Of a DNA stretch of 64,000 bases, positions 8,477 through 17,511 are shown in pieces. Position 1 is the first letter of the stretch; the number at the start of each line of letters is the position of its first letter. Below the pieces are notes generated by a model. The model was not told the origin of the DNA and made no database searches. It saw nothing but the letters and a program-made list of their open reading frames with translations. Source of the stretch: Paracoccus sp. S3-43 (GTDB taxonomy: Bacteria; Pseudomonadota; Alphaproteobacteria; Rhodobacterales; Rhodobacteraceae). A program made the position numbers and the translations under genes. The stretch is from the NCBI RefSeq assembly GCF_029027965.1, contig NZ_CP119082.1, positions 2,026,001-2,090,000 on the forward strand. Direction: 5' to 3'.

Positions 8477-9286
8477 ATGCCAATCAAACCCTCGCAGGCA
8501 GTTCTGGCCGCGCTTGCCCTGATCGCGGCCCCGGCCTTCGCGCAGGACAGCACCGCCCCCGCCGCCACTCCGGCCCCCGCTGCGGAAACCCCGGCTGCGG
8601 AAGCCCCTGCGGCAGACGCACCGGCGGCACCCGAGGCTCCGGCAGCCCCGGCGCCCGCCGCCGACGCGGCGACGACCGGCGCCCCCGCGACGGACGCCCC
8701 TGCCCCGGACGCCTCCACCACAGACGCACCCGCCGCAGCTCCGGCCGCCGATGCCGGGCCGCAGGTCGGGCAGTATTACGCCAAGGAAACCCACCAGGAT
8801 TGGACGACCCGCTGCATCAAGGCCGAACAGGGCAAGGATCCGTGCGAGCTGTATCAGCTGCTGAAGGATGGTGAGGGCAACTCCGTCGCCGAAATGACCC
8901 TGATTCCCCTGCGCAACGGCGAGGTCGCGGCAGGCGCGACCCTGATCGCTCCGCTGGAAACCGACCTGATCCAGGGTCTGGGCTTCGCGGTGGGCACGGC
9001 CGAGCCGCGCGGCTATCCCTTCAACTTCTGCGCCCCCGTGGGCTGCGTGTCCCGCATGGGCTTCACCGCGGCCGAGCTTGACGCCCTGAAACGCGGCGCG
9101 AACGCGACGGTGACGCTGCTGCCGTTCGGCGGCGACCGCGAGAACCCGGTCCGGCTGACGCTGTCGCTGTCAGGCTTTACCGCCGCCTTCGACGCCCTGG
9201 CCGCCTATGCCGACGAGCCTGCCCCCGCCGCCGCTCCGGCCCCCGCTGCGGAAACGCCGCCTGCCGCCGAAGCCCCGGCCAACTGA
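8477..9286 (+). CDS. Secreted IalB-domain protein with Ala/Pro-rich linker
   Basis: The 269-residue protein has an N-terminal signal peptide (hydrophobic AVLAALALIAAPAFAQ, cleavage after about residue 22). A low-complexity Ala/Pro/Thr region of roughly 70 residues follows, then the invasion-associated locus B domain from about residue 95, with the cysteine-containing stretches DWTTRC, DPCELYQ and FCAPVGCVSRMGF. A second short Ala/Pro tail ends the protein. IalB-domain proteins are periplasmic or outer-membrane associated; despite the name they are widespread in free-living alphaproteobacteria and their biochemical role is unknown. A strong terminator follows, so the gene appears monocistronic. 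Confidence 0.85.
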   Translation: MPIKPSQAVLAALALIAAPAFAQDSTAPAATPAPAAETPAAEAPAADAPAAPEAPAAPAPAADAATTGAPATDAPAPDASTTDAPAAAPAADAGPQVGQYYAKETHQDWTTRCIKAEQGKDPCELYQLLKDGEGNSVAEMTLIPLRNGEVAAGATLIAPLETDLIQGLGFAVGTAEPRGYPFNFCAPVGCVSRMGFTAAELDALKRGANATVTLLPFGGDRENPVRLTLSLSGFTAAFDALAAYADEPAPAAAPAPAAETPPAAEAPAN

Positions 9287-9301
9287 TCCGAAGATCGCAA
9301 G

Positions 9302-9326
9302 CCGCGCCCATCCGGGCGCGGTTTTT
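9302..9326 (+). terminator. Rho-independent terminator after the ialB-like gene
   Basis: CCGCGCCC and GGGCGCGG form a perfect 8-bp stem with an ATCC loop followed by TTTTT. Confidence 0.9.
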
Positions 9327-9390
9327 CCTTGCCTGAAGCGTATCGCGGACTTTGCGATCAGGATATGTGCCCGATCGAGCGCAAGCGGAT

Positions 9391-10500
9391 CTAGCGGGCG
9401 TCCCGCAGCACGGCCGCCAGGGTGTCGGGCTGCACGTCGTCGCTGACGAAAGCCTCGCCGATGCCGCGCGCCAGGACGAAGCGCAGGCGACCGTCCACGA
9501 CCTTCTTGTCCTGCCCCATCAGCGCGATCAGCGCCGCGTCGTCGGGCAGGTCGCCCGGAATGTCGCGGATCGCGGCGGGCATTCCCATCCGGCGCAGATG
9601 TTCCAGCACCCGCGACGGCGCTTCCTGGCTGCACAGGCCCATGCGGGCCGACAGATCGAAGGCCAGCGCGCAGCCGACCGCCACGCCTTCGCCATGCAGC
9701 AGGCGGGACGAATAGCCGGTCGCGGATTCCAGCGCATGGCCGAAGGTGTGGCCCAGGTTCAGCAGCGCCCGTTCGCCCTGTTCGGTTTCGTCCCGCGTGA
9801 CGATCCCGGCCTTCATGGCGACCGAATGGGCCACCGCGTGCTGGCGCAGGGCAATATCGTCGCGCAGGCGGGGGGCGTTCGCCTCCAGCCACTCGAAGAA
9901 CTCCGCATCGCCCAGCAGCCCGTATTTCACGACCTCGCCATAGCCCGCCAGGAAATCGCGCGGGCTCAGCGTGTCCAGCACCGCGATGTCGGCCAGCACC
10001 AGCGAGGGCTGGTGGAAGGCGCCGATCAGGTTCTTGCCGTGCGGGCTGTTGATGCCGGTCTTGCCGCCGACGCTGCTGTCGACCTGCGCCAGCAGGGTCG
10101 TGGGGATCTGCACGAAGCGCACGCCCCGGCGCAGGATCGCGGCGGCAAATCCCGCCAGGTCGCCGATCACGCCGCCGCCGAAAGCCACCACGATGTCGCG
10201 GCGCTCGATCCGCCGGTCCAGCAGCCATTCGACGCAAGTCGTCAGGTGCGGCCAGCTTTTCGTGGCCTCGCCCGCAGGCAGGGTCAGCGCCTCGGACGCG
10301 ATGCCTTCGGCCTTCAGCGCGGCCTGCAAGCGCGGCAGATGCAGCCCGGCCACCGTTTCGTCGGTGACGATGGCCACGCGGGGGCGGCGCAGCAGGGGCG
10401 CGATTTCCCCGCCCGCGCGGTCGATCAGGCCGGCGCCGATGCGCACGTCATAGGCGCGGTCGCCGAGGGGGACATGGACGGTAACGGGATCAGGGGTCAT
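9391..10500 (-). CDS. aroB: 3-dehydroquinate synthase
   Basis: The 369-residue enzyme catalyses the second step of the shikimate pathway, converting DAHP to 3-dehydroquinate with NAD and a divalent metal. Family blocks visible include VAFGGGVIGDLAGFAAA, QIPTTLLAQVDSSVGGKTGIN, GHTFGHALE and HGEGVAVG; the last two hold metal-binding histidines. The ATG overlaps the stop codon of aroK (ATGA at 10497-10500), so the two are translationally coupled. The aroK-aroB order is the usual bacterial arrangement. Confidence 0.96.
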   Translation of the reverse strand: MTPDPVTVHVPLGDRAYDVRIGAGLIDRAGGEIAPLLRRPRVAIVTDETVAGLHLPRLQAALKAEGIASEALTLPAGEATKSWPHLTTCVEWLLDRRIERRDIVVAFGGGVIGDLAGFAAAILRRGVRFVQIPTTLLAQVDSSVGGKTGINSPHGKNLIGAFHQPSLVLADIAVLDTLSPRDFLAGYGEVVKYGLLGDAEFFEWLEANAPRLRDDIALRQHAVAHSVAMKAGIVTRDETEQGERALLNLGHTFGHALESATGYSSRLLHGEGVAVGCALAFDLSARMGLCSQEAPSRVLEHLRRMGMPAAIRDIPGDLPDDAALIALMGQDKKVVDGRLRFVLARGIGEAFVSDDVQPDTLAAVLRDAR

Positions 10501-11051
10501 GGCGTCTCGGTCACAAGGGCGGGATGATCGGCGGTCCGGATGGCGTCCAGCAGCCGCGTCGTCGCGGTATCCACGCTGTCGCCGGGGCGGGCGGGAAAGG
10601 TCAGTTCGGACAGGGCATAGGTCGGGGTCCGTTCGGCCAGCAGCCGGGCCAGCGTGCCCTTGGGATCGGCGGTTTGCAGCAGGGGCCGGGTGCCGCGCTG
10701 GCGCACGCGGTGCCACAGGGTTTCCAGGTCGCAGGACAGCCAGACCGACATTCCGGCCGCGCTGATGGCCGCGCGGTTGCGGTCCTGCATCCACGCCCCG
10801 CCGCCGGTCGAGATCACGCGCGGCGATTCCCTAAGGATCCGGGCGATCACCTGCGCCTCGCGGTCGCGGAAGAACGCCTCTCCGTCGCGGGCGAAGATTT
10901 CCGAGATGGACATGGCGGCCGCCGTCTCGATCTCGACATCCGAATCGGTAAAGGGCACGCGCAGCCGCCGGGCCAGTTCCGACCCGAGCGCGGTCTTGCC
11001 CGCCCCCATCATCCCGATCAGCACGATATGGCGCCCCAGACGCTGGCGCAT
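10497..11051 (-). CDS. aroK: Shikimate kinase
   Basis: The 184-residue P-loop kinase phosphorylates shikimate at the 3-OH using ATP. The Walker A is GMMGAGKTALG near residue 13, the substrate-binding DSDVEIE follows, then FRDREAQV and the STGGGAW loop. The frame is open upstream, but ATG 11051 gives the conserved N-terminus RHIVLIGMMGAGK and follows a G-rich ribosome site. It is the first gene of aroK-aroB and is divergent from a small membrane-protein gene across a 124-bp region. Confidence 0.95.
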   Translation of the reverse strand: MRQRLGRHIVLIGMMGAGKTALGSELARRLRVPFTDSDVEIETAAAMSISEIFARDGEAFFRDREAQVIARILRESPRVISTGGGAWMQDRNRAAISAAGMSVWLSCDLETLWHRVRQRGTRPLLQTADPKGTLARLLAERTPTYALSELTFPARPGDSVDTATTRLLDAIRTADHPALVTETP

Positions 11052-11175
11052 CTCTGTCCCCCGTTTATTGGCCCGACTGAATGGCGTGATCTTTCGGAAA
11101 ATGCCATATATATTCCGGTCAGGCCGGCAAAAGACCGGCCGCCAGCGCAAACGGCAATGAAACGAGGCGAATTCG

Positions 11176-11343
11176 ATGCGGCTGCTCAAGGTTCTGGTGG
11201 TGCTGATTGTGGCGGCGGTGGTCGGCCTGGCCGGTTACGCCTATTTCGGCGACATGCAGCCGGTCCGGTCAGAAGTGCGCAGCCCCGTCAGCGGCGCCCC
11301 GGCGGCCCCCGCCGCCCCCGCAACCGGGACCGTGACCGAGTGA
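11176..11343 (+). CDS. Small single-span membrane protein of unknown function
   Basis: The 55-residue product has one membrane helix near the N-terminus (LLKVLVVLIVAAVVGLAGYA) and a short Ala/Pro-rich tail ending in TGTVTE. The predicted orientation is N-in with the tail in the periplasm. Its stop overlaps the GTG start of the next gene as GTGA at 11340-11343, so it is real and co-translated with it. AACGAGGCGA upstream of ATG may serve as the ribosome site. I do not recognise a named family. Its position ahead of a secreted protein and XerD suggests a conserved alphaproteobacterial operon. Confidence 0.7.
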   Translation: MRLLKVLVVLIVAAVVGLAGYAYFGDMQPVRSEVRSPVSGAPAAPAAPATGTVTE

Positions 11344-12797
11344 GCCGCCGCCTGCTGCCGCTTGCCCTGGCGCTTGGCCTGGCCCTGCCCGCTCAGGCCC
11401 AGCAACCCCTGTCGGCCAGCGACTGGCTGTCGGGCAGCGTGCGGGGGCCGGACCGCGAAAGCTCGGCCTGGCGGCCCGGCGATGCGCCGCCCCCCGGCGT
11501 TCCGGGCGCCCCCGGACCCAAGCCCGTGGCCACCACGGGCGAGGTCGGGCCGGTCCAGGTCACCCGCCTGGGCATCGGCAATCCCGACACGGTGGGCCTG
11601 ACGACGCCGCGCAAGGCGGGGCTTCCGGCCGATCTGTGGGCGGGCAGCGGCGCCGCCGCCCTGGCGGGGCAGATCCTGCGCATCCCGGCCCGGCTGCCCG
11701 CGATGAACGCGCTGCTGGACCGGCTGCTGACCACGCAGCTGACCCCGCCCAGCCAGGCCGACGCGCCGCCGGGCACGCTGTTCCTGGCGCGCGCCGACCG
11801 CCTGCTGGACGCGGGCGCCGTGGATCGGGCGCAGGCGCTGCTGGCCGCCGCCGGGCCCAGCACGCCCGAGATCTTTCGCCGCCTGTTCGACATCGCCCTG
11901 CTGGAAGGGGACGAGGCGCGGGCCTGCGAGATCATGAACACCACCCCCGGCATCGCCCCCAGCTTCGCCGCGCGGATCTTCTGCCTGGCGCAGACCGGCG
12001 ACTGGGCCGCCGCCGCGATCAGCCTGCACGGCGCGGAAACGCTGGGCCTGCTGGATCAGCGCCAGGCGGTGCTGCTGACGCATTTCCTGGACGACGCCTA
12101 TGTCGACAGCGACCAGATGCTGCCGCCGTCCGACCGCATGACGCCCCTGGATTTCCGCATCCACGAAGCGATCGGCCAGCCGCTGCCGACATCCTCGCTG
12201 CCGATCGCCTTCGCCCATTCCGACCTGCGCCCGAACAACGGCTGGAAGGCCCGGCTGGACGCCGCCGAACGGCTGGCCCGCGCCGGGGCGATGGCCCCCG
12301 CCGCGCTACGCGCGCTGTACAGCGAACAGAAGCCCGCCGCCTCGGGCGGGGTCTGGGAACGGGCGGGCGCGATGCGCACGCTGGAGGCCGCGCTGGCAGG
12401 CGGCGATCCCTCGCCCGCGCTGCCCGCGGCCTTCGACGAATTCCGCAAGGCGGGCATGGCCGATGTGCTGGCCGCGATGATCGCCGCCGACCTGCCGCAG
12501 GGCGGCGAGGGCCGGTCGGCCGACATCGCCACGACCCTGCGCCAGTGGCAGGGCCTGCCGGTGCCCGTGCCGCTGGTCCTGGACCCGGCGCTGAACGCCG
12601 AAGCCGTCGAACCGCCCGCCACGCAAAAGGGCGAGGCGCTGCTGGCCGCCATGGCCGATGTGGATGCGGGACTTGACGGCGACATGGCCCGCGCCGGGCG
12701 CGGCCTGGCGATGCTGCGCGCCCTGGGCCTGGGGACCGAGGCCGACCTGGCCGCCGCGCAACTGTCGCTGCTGCCCGCCATGCGGCCCAGCCCGTGA
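11340..12797 (+). CDS. Secreted/periplasmic helical protein of unknown function
   Basis: The product is 485 residues, starting at GTG 11340 with the signal peptide LLPLALALGLALPAQAQQ. The mature part begins with a Pro/Gly-rich segment, followed by a largely alpha-helical body rich in Ala and Leu (for example RADRLLDAGAVDRAQALLAA and ARACEIMN), which suggests TPR-like helical hairpins. A cysteine pair, ACEIMN and IFCLAQ, lies about 20 residues apart. I recognise it only as a conserved hypothetical of Rhodobacteraceae. It overlaps both neighbours by GTGA and so is translationally coupled between the small membrane protein and xerD. Confidence 0.75.
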   Translation: MSRRLLPLALALGLALPAQAQQPLSASDWLSGSVRGPDRESSAWRPGDAPPPGVPGAPGPKPVATTGEVGPVQVTRLGIGNPDTVGLTTPRKAGLPADLWAGSGAAALAGQILRIPARLPAMNALLDRLLTTQLTPPSQADAPPGTLFLARADRLLDAGAVDRAQALLAAAGPSTPEIFRRLFDIALLEGDEARACEIMNTTPGIAPSFAARIFCLAQTGDWAAAAISLHGAETLGLLDQRQAVLLTHFLDDAYVDSDQMLPPSDRMTPLDFRIHEAIGQPLPTSSLPIAFAHSDLRPNNGWKARLDAAERLARAGAMAPAALRALYSEQKPAASGGVWERAGAMRTLEAALAGGDPSPALPAAFDEFRKAGMADVLAAMIAADLPQGGEGRSADIATTLRQWQGLPVPVPLVLDPALNAEAVEPPATQKGEALLAAMADVDAGLDGDMARAGRGLAMLRALGLGTEADLAAAQLSLLPAMRPSP

Positions 12798-13771
12798 TCG
12801 CCGATCATCGCGCCATATCGGCCTTTCTGGACGCCAAGGCCGCCGAATCCGGGTCGGCGCGCAACACCGTGCTGGCCTATGGGCGCGACCTGCGCGACCT
12901 GTCCGACTGGCTGGCGGCGCGCAGGCTGGCCTTGGCCCAACTGACCCGCGAACGGATCGAGGACTATCTGACCCATTGCGACGCCCAGGGCCTCTCGCGG
13001 GCCACGCGTGCCCGGCGGCTGTCCTCGATCCGGCAGTTCACCCGTTTCGCGCTGGAGGAAGGCTGGCGCGACGACGATCCCGCCATCCGCATCAGCGGGC
13101 CGGGCCGGGCCAAGCGGCTGCCGAAGACGCTGGACCGGGACGAGATCGACGCCCTGCTGGCCGCCGCGCCCCGGATCGGGCGCAGCGACGCCGAACGGGC
13201 GCGCAACCTGTGCCTGATCGAGCTTCTGTATGCGACCGGGATGCGCGTCAGCGAGCTGGTGTCGCTGCCCGCCGCCGCCTGCCGGGGCGATCCGCAGGTT
13301 CTGCTGATTCGCGGCAAGGGCGACAAGGAACGCATGGTCCCTCTGACGCCGCCCGCCCGGCGCGCGCTGTCGGCCTGGCTGGCGATCCGCGACACTGCGC
13401 CCAAGGACAGCCCGCTGGGCCGCCTGATCGTGGGCAAGGGCGCGCGGTGGCTGTTCCCGGCCCCCGGCGCGGCGGGACACATGCCGCGCCAGACCTTCGG
13501 GCGGCTTCTGAACGACATGGCGGCGGCGGCGGGCCTGTCCCCCGCGCGCGTCACCCCGCATGTGATCCGCCACGCCTTCGCCACGCATCTGCTGCAAGGC
13601 GGGGCCGACCTGCGGTCCATCCAGACCCTGCTGGGCCATGCCGACCTGGGCACGACCGAGATCTATACCCATGTCCTGGACGACCGGATGCGCGATCTGG
13701 TCCTGACCCATCACCCCTTGGCCCGGACGCCTGCCGCCTCTAGGAAGGCGGGACGGGCAACAGGGGAATAA
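12794..13771 (+). CDS. xerD: Site-specific tyrosine recombinase XerD
   Basis: The 325-residue tyrosine recombinase has an N-terminal SAM-like core-binding domain (about 1-95) and a catalytic domain. The active-site set is complete: Arg151 (TGMRVSEL), Lys175 (RGKGDKE), His256 and Arg259 (HVIRHAF), His282 (LLGHADLG) and nucleophile Tyr291 (IYTH). XerD with XerC resolves chromosome dimers at dif near the FtsK septum. The start is a GTG overlapping the upstream stop. The absence of flanking mobile genes and the operon with a conserved secreted protein support a housekeeping XerD rather than an element integrase. Confidence 0.92.
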   Translation: MIADHRAISAFLDAKAAESGSARNTVLAYGRDLRDLSDWLAARRLALAQLTRERIEDYLTHCDAQGLSRATRARRLSSIRQFTRFALEEGWRDDDPAIRISGPGRAKRLPKTLDRDEIDALLAAAPRIGRSDAERARNLCLIELLYATGMRVSELVSLPAAACRGDPQVLLIRGKGDKERMVPLTPPARRALSAWLAIRDTAPKDSPLGRLIVGKGARWLFPAPGAAGHMPRQTFGRLLNDMAAAAGLSPARVTPHVIRHAFATHLLQGGADLRSIQTLLGHADLGTTEIYTHVLDDRMRDLVLTHHPLARTPAASRKAGRATGE

Positions 13772-13775
13772 GGGA

Positions 13776-14699
13776 ATGCAGGTTCTGGCGCGGGCCTTTG
13801 CCCTGATGGGGCGGAAAAACCCTGCGACGGGCAGGCCCGCCAACGCCCAGACGGCGGGCATCGCCCTGATCCTGGCCGCGATCCTGGGCTTCACGCTGAT
13901 GGACGCGACGGCCAAGCACCTGACCCAGACCTATCACCCCGCGCAGGTGGTCTGGGCGCGCTTCGTGGGCAACCTGGCGATCTTCGCGGTGATCTTCCGG
14001 GGCGCGATGTTTGCGCTGATGCGCACCCGCCGCCCCGGACTGCAATTTTCCCGCGCGCTGATGCAGCTTGGCTCGGTCGGGCTGTTCTTCAGTTCGCTGC
14101 AAGTCATCGGCCTGGCCGAGGCGACGGCGATCATGGACCTGAACCCGGTCCTGATCACCCTGGGCGCCGCCCTGTTCCTGGGCGAGAGGATCGGCCCCCG
14201 GCGGCTGGCGGGCATCGGCGCGGCGCTGATCGGCGCGCTGATCATCATCCGCCCCGGCCTGGGCGTGTTCCAGCCTGCCGCCCTGCTGCCGCTGGCGGGG
14301 GCCTTCACCTATGCCGCGGGCGCGCTGCTGACACGGATGGCGCGGGCGGATTCGGTCGCGACCTCGGTCATGTGGTCGGCGGTGGTCGGCACGCTTCTGA
14401 CATCGCTGCTGGTGCCCTTCGTCTGGCAGCCCATCGCCATGGCCGACCTGTGGGCCTTTGCGCTGCTGGGCGTCTTCGGCACGCTCAGCCAGTATCTGCT
14501 GGTGCGCGCCTTCGCCACGGCCGAGGCCGGCGTGCTGGCCCCCTTCGGCTATACCGGGCTGGTCTGGGCGGGTCTGTGGGGCTGGCTGCTGTTCGGCCAG
14601 CTGCCGGATCCGTTCACGGTCGCGGGGGCCGCGCTGATCGTCGCGGCGGGCCTCTATGTCTGGTCCCGCGAATCCCGCGCGGCGCGGAAAACTCCATGA
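13776..14699 (+). CDS. DMT (EamA) family transporter
   Basis: The 307-residue membrane protein has about ten membrane spans arranged as two EamA repeats (roughly residues 25-160 and 175-295). Motifs are EATAIMDLNPVLITLGAALF and the corresponding second-repeat EAGVLAPFGYTGLVWAG. Members export metabolites or amino acids; the substrate cannot be told. AGGGGAATAAGGGA upstream of ATG 13776 provides the ribosome site. Its stop overlaps the ATG of the acyltransferase gene (ATGA at 14696-14699). Confidence 0.88.
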   Translation: MQVLARAFALMGRKNPATGRPANAQTAGIALILAAILGFTLMDATAKHLTQTYHPAQVVWARFVGNLAIFAVIFRGAMFALMRTRRPGLQFSRALMQLGSVGLFFSSLQVIGLAEATAIMDLNPVLITLGAALFLGERIGPRRLAGIGAALIGALIIIRPGLGVFQPAALLPLAGAFTYAAGALLTRMARADSVATSVMWSAVVGTLLTSLLVPFVWQPIAMADLWAFALLGVFGTLSQYLLVRAFATAEAGVLAPFGYTGLVWAGLWGWLLFGQLPDPFTVAGAALIVAAGLYVWSRESRAARKTP

Positions 14700-15568
14700 G
14701 CCAGTCCGAGAAGCCCCCCCTGTCCGACCGCATCGCCAATGCCGCCTTCCTGTCGGTGATCGGGCTGGCGCGCCTGCTGCCATACGAAAAACGCATTCCC
14801 GCCGTGGGCTGGCTGTTCGGCCATGTCCTTGGGCCGCTGGCAGGCTGGCGCGCGCGCATCCGCCGGAACCTGTCGCTGGCCCGTCCCGACCTGTCCCCCG
14901 ACGAGGTGCGCGCACTGACCCGCGCAGTCCCCGCCAATGCCGGACGCTCGGTGGCCGAGATCTATTCGGGCGAGGAATTCACCGCCCGGATCCACGACGC
15001 CGACCCGCTGGAAGGCCCCGGCCTGCCGACGTTGGAGGCCGCCTTCGACGCGCATCGCCCGGTCATCATCGCCTGCGCGCATTTCGGCAATTACGACGCC
15101 ATGCGCGCCGCGCTTGCCGGGCGCGGCTGGCCGGTCGGGGCGCTGTATCGCCCCATGAACAACGAGGCGTTCAACCGCCACTACATCCCCGCCATCACCG
15201 CCATCGCCGAGCCGCTGTTCCCGCGCGGCCGATCCGGCCTCGCCTCGATGCTGCGGTTCCTCAAGGGCGGCGGCTGGCTGGCGCTCGGCTTCGACCAATA
15301 CGACCGCCACGCCCCGGAACTGCGCTTCTTCGACCTGCCCAGCCGCACCGTGCTGACCCCCGCCGAACTGGCGCTGCGATACGACGCCTTGCTGATCCCG
15401 GTCCACGGCATCCGCTGCCCGGACGGACTGCGATTTCGCGTCCATGTCGGCGATCCCGTCCCGCACAGCGATCCCGCCACGATGATGCAGGCGCTGAACG
15501 ACGATCTGGAAATGCTGGTGCGCCGTCACATGGACCAGTGGTTCTGGGTCCATCGCCGCTGGAAGTGA
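14696..15568 (+). CDS. Lysophospholipid/lauroyl acyltransferase (LpxL/HtrB superfamily)
   Basis: The 290-residue protein has an N-terminal hydrophobic anchor and the acyltransferase core of the LpxL/HtrB family, with the HxxxxD-type motif in IACAHFGNYDAM (His and Asp) and later FDQYDRHAP and PVHGIRC. Such enzymes add acyl chains to lipid A or to lysophospholipids and ornithine lipids at the inner membrane. Which acceptor is used here is not determined by sequence. The ATG overlaps the stop of the DMT transporter, so the two are co-translated. Confidence 0.82.
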   Translation: MSQSEKPPLSDRIANAAFLSVIGLARLLPYEKRIPAVGWLFGHVLGPLAGWRARIRRNLSLARPDLSPDEVRALTRAVPANAGRSVAEIYSGEEFTARIHDADPLEGPGLPTLEAAFDAHRPVIIACAHFGNYDAMRAALAGRGWPVGALYRPMNNEAFNRHYIPAITAIAEPLFPRGRSGLASMLRFLKGGGWLALGFDQYDRHAPELRFFDLPSRTVLTPAELALRYDALLIPVHGIRCPDGLRFRVHVGDPVPHSDPATMMQALNDDLEMLVRRHMDQWFWVHRRWK

Positions 15569-15682
15569 CCGGCCCGCCTGCACATCGGCGCACAGCCCCT
15601 GCGCGCCGGTGACCCTTGCGGCGGCGCGGGGCCAGCCCCTACATCCCTGGTAACGCGCAATCCCGCGCAACAAGGGACATTC

Positions 15683-16702
15683 ATGAAGAAGATCGGTTTT
15701 CTGTCCTTCGGCCACTGGTCGCCGGAACCCGGATCCCAGGTCCGCACCGCCCAGGACGTGCTGCTGCAATCCATCGACCTTTCGGTCGCGGCCGAGGAAC
15801 TGGGCGCGGACGGCGCCTATTTCCGCGTGCATCACTTCGCGCGCCAGCTCTCCTCGCCCTTTCCGCTGCTGGCCGCCGTCGGCGCCCGGACCAGCCGGAT
15901 CGAGATCGGCACCGGCGTGATCGACATGCGTTATGAAAACCCGCTCTACATGGTCGAGGATGCGGGCGCGGCCGACCTGATTTCCGGCGGGCGGCTGCAA
16001 CTGGGCATCAGCCGGGGCAGCCCTGAACAGGTCGTCGATGGCTGGCGCTATTTCGGCTATCAGCCCGCCGAGGGCGAGACCGACCAGGACATGGCCCGCC
16101 GCCATACCGAGGTGTTCCTTGGGCAGCTTGAAGGCAAGGGCTTCGCCCGCCCGAACCCGCGCCCGATGTTCCCCAACCCGCCGGGCCTGTTGCGGCTGGA
16201 ACCCCATTCCGAGGGGTTGCGCGACCGCATCTGGTGGGGATCGGCCTCGAACGCGACGGCGGAATGGGCGGCGCAGATGGGCATGAGCCTGCAAAGCTCG
16301 ACCCTGAAGGTGGACGAATCGGGCGAACCGTTCCACGTCCAGCAGGCCCGCCAGATCCGCGTCTATCGGGATGCCTGGAAGGCTGCGGGCCACGCGCGCC
16401 CCCCGCGCGTCTCGGTCAGCCGGTCGATCTTCGCCCTGGTGAACGACATGGACCGCCGCTATTTCGGGCGCGGCGGCAAGGACAGCGACCAGATCGGCAA
16501 TATCGACAACTTCCGCGCGGTGTTCGGGCGCAGCTATGCCGACGAACCCGACCGCCTGATCGAGCAGTTGCGAGAGGACGAGGCGATCGCCGAGGCCGAT
16601 ACCCTGCTGCTGACGGTCCCGAACATGCTGGGCGTGGACTACAACGTCCATGTGCTGGACAGCATCCTGCGCCACGTCGCCCCGGCGCTTGGCTGGCGCT
16701 AG
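15683..16702 (+). CDS. LLM-class flavin-dependent oxidoreductase
   Basis: The 339-residue protein shows the bacterial luciferase-like TIM-barrel fold: MKKIGFLSFGHW, a VAAEELGADGAYFRVHHF segment, TSRIEIGTGVIDMRYENP and GISRGSPEQV. LLM proteins use FMN or F420 to oxidise varied substrates; no specific substrate is evident. The gene stands alone after a 114-bp intergenic region and converges on the yigZ-like gene with a 4-bp overlap at the stop codons. Confidence 0.87.
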   Translation: MKKIGFLSFGHWSPEPGSQVRTAQDVLLQSIDLSVAAEELGADGAYFRVHHFARQLSSPFPLLAAVGARTSRIEIGTGVIDMRYENPLYMVEDAGAADLISGGRLQLGISRGSPEQVVDGWRYFGYQPAEGETDQDMARRHTEVFLGQLEGKGFARPNPRPMFPNPPGLLRLEPHSEGLRDRIWWGSASNATAEWAAQMGMSLQSSTLKVDESGEPFHVQQARQIRVYRDAWKAAGHARPPRVSVSRSIFALVNDMDRRYFGRGGKDSDQIGNIDNFRAVFGRSYADEPDRLIEQLREDEAIAEADTLLLTVPNMLGVDYNVHVLDSILRHVAPALGWR

Positions 16703-17055
16703 CCCAGCCCGGTTTCGCGCAGATAGATCCTGACCGCCTCGGCCACATGGCGGAAGCGGTCGCCGCCCAGATGCTTGCCGCCATACCAGCGGGTCACGAC
16801 GACCACGTGATCCCGCAGCCCGGCGCGTTCCAGCATGTGCAGGATCAGCGCGCCCGCGCCCGCCTCTCCATCGTCGTCCTTGACCGGCTCGCCCGCCAGG
16901 ATCGCCGCCCAGCTGTGATGGGTGGCCCTGGCGAACCGCTTGTCTCGCGTCAGTCCGGCCAGCAGCGCCGCGACCTCGGCCCGGCCGGCGGCCGCCCCGC
17001 CCGACACCGCATAGCGCGATCCCCGGTCCGAGATGATCTTGTCAAAGACCCGCAT
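16699..17055 (-). CDS. YigZ/IMPACT-family protein (UPF0029 domain)
   Basis: The 118-residue protein consists of the N-terminal domain of the YigZ family: RATHHSWA, KDDDGEAGAG and VVVVTRWYGGKHLGGDRFRHV. Eukaryotic IMPACT relatives regulate translation through GCN1; bacterial function is unsettled. It lacks the C-terminal ferredoxin-like domain of E. coli YigZ, which is common in short homologues. Its ATG abuts the end of the fur-family gene, so they probably form one transcript. Confidence 0.82.
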   Translation of the reverse strand: MRVFDKIISDRGSRYAVSGGAAAGRAEVAALLAGLTRDKRFARATHHSWAAILAGEPVKDDDGEAGAGALILHMLERAGLRDHVVVVTRWYGGKHLGGDRFRHVAEAVRIYLRETGLG

Positions 17056-17483
17056 CAGGCACCGGGATTGCCGCGCCGCCGCACATACAGCTCCAGCCGG
17101 TGATGGACGATCTCATAACCCAGCTCGGCGGCGATCTCGGCCTGCAAGCGTTCGATGCGGTCGTTGGTGAATTCCATCACCTCGCCGGTGTCGAGGTCAA
17201 TCATGTGGTCGTGGTGCCGCTGGTCGGCCGCCTCCCACCGGGCCGGTTCGCCCTGGAATTCCAGCTTCTCGATCACGCCCTGGGTCCGCAACGTGGTCAG
17301 CGTGCGATAGACCGTCGCCAGCGACACCCCCGCGCCCGCCGCCTCGGCCCGGCGGTGCAGTTCGGCGGCGTCGGGATGATCCTCGCTGGCGGCGATGACC
17401 CGCAGCAGCGCCGCGCGCTGCCGCGTCACGCGTACCCCGGCAAGACGCAGGGCCTGTTCCAGTTGTGAAGCAAGGCTTTCCAT
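17055..17483 (-). CDS. mur: Fur-family metalloregulator, probably Mur (manganese-responsive)
   Basis: The 142-residue protein has a winged helix (about 1-80, HPDAAELHRRAEAAGAGVSL then ATVYRTLTTL) and a dimerisation domain with the metal-binding motif HHDHMIDLDTGEVMEF. It contains no cysteine, so it lacks the structural CxxC zinc site, as expected for alphaproteobacterial Fur/Mur proteins. In Rhizobiales and Rhodobacter these repress sitABCD in response to manganese. The gene is divergent from sitBCD, which supports Mur. GAGGGAG before ATG 17483 picks this start over a codon eight residues upstream. Confidence 0.85.
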   Translation of the reverse strand: MESLASQLEQALRLAGVRVTRQRAALLRVIAASEDHPDAAELHRRAEAAGAGVSLATVYRTLTTLRTQGVIEKLEFQGEPARWEAADQRHHDHMIDLDTGEVMEFTNDRIERLQAEIAAELGYEIVHHRLELYVRRRGNPGA

Positions 17484-17511
17484 GACTCCCTCATGCCGCA
17501 TCCGCATTCCA

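Noticed and set aside
12794..13771. XerD as an integrase of a genomic island
   Set aside because: There is no att repeat, tRNA or cargo next to it, and it is translationally coupled to a conserved secreted protein.
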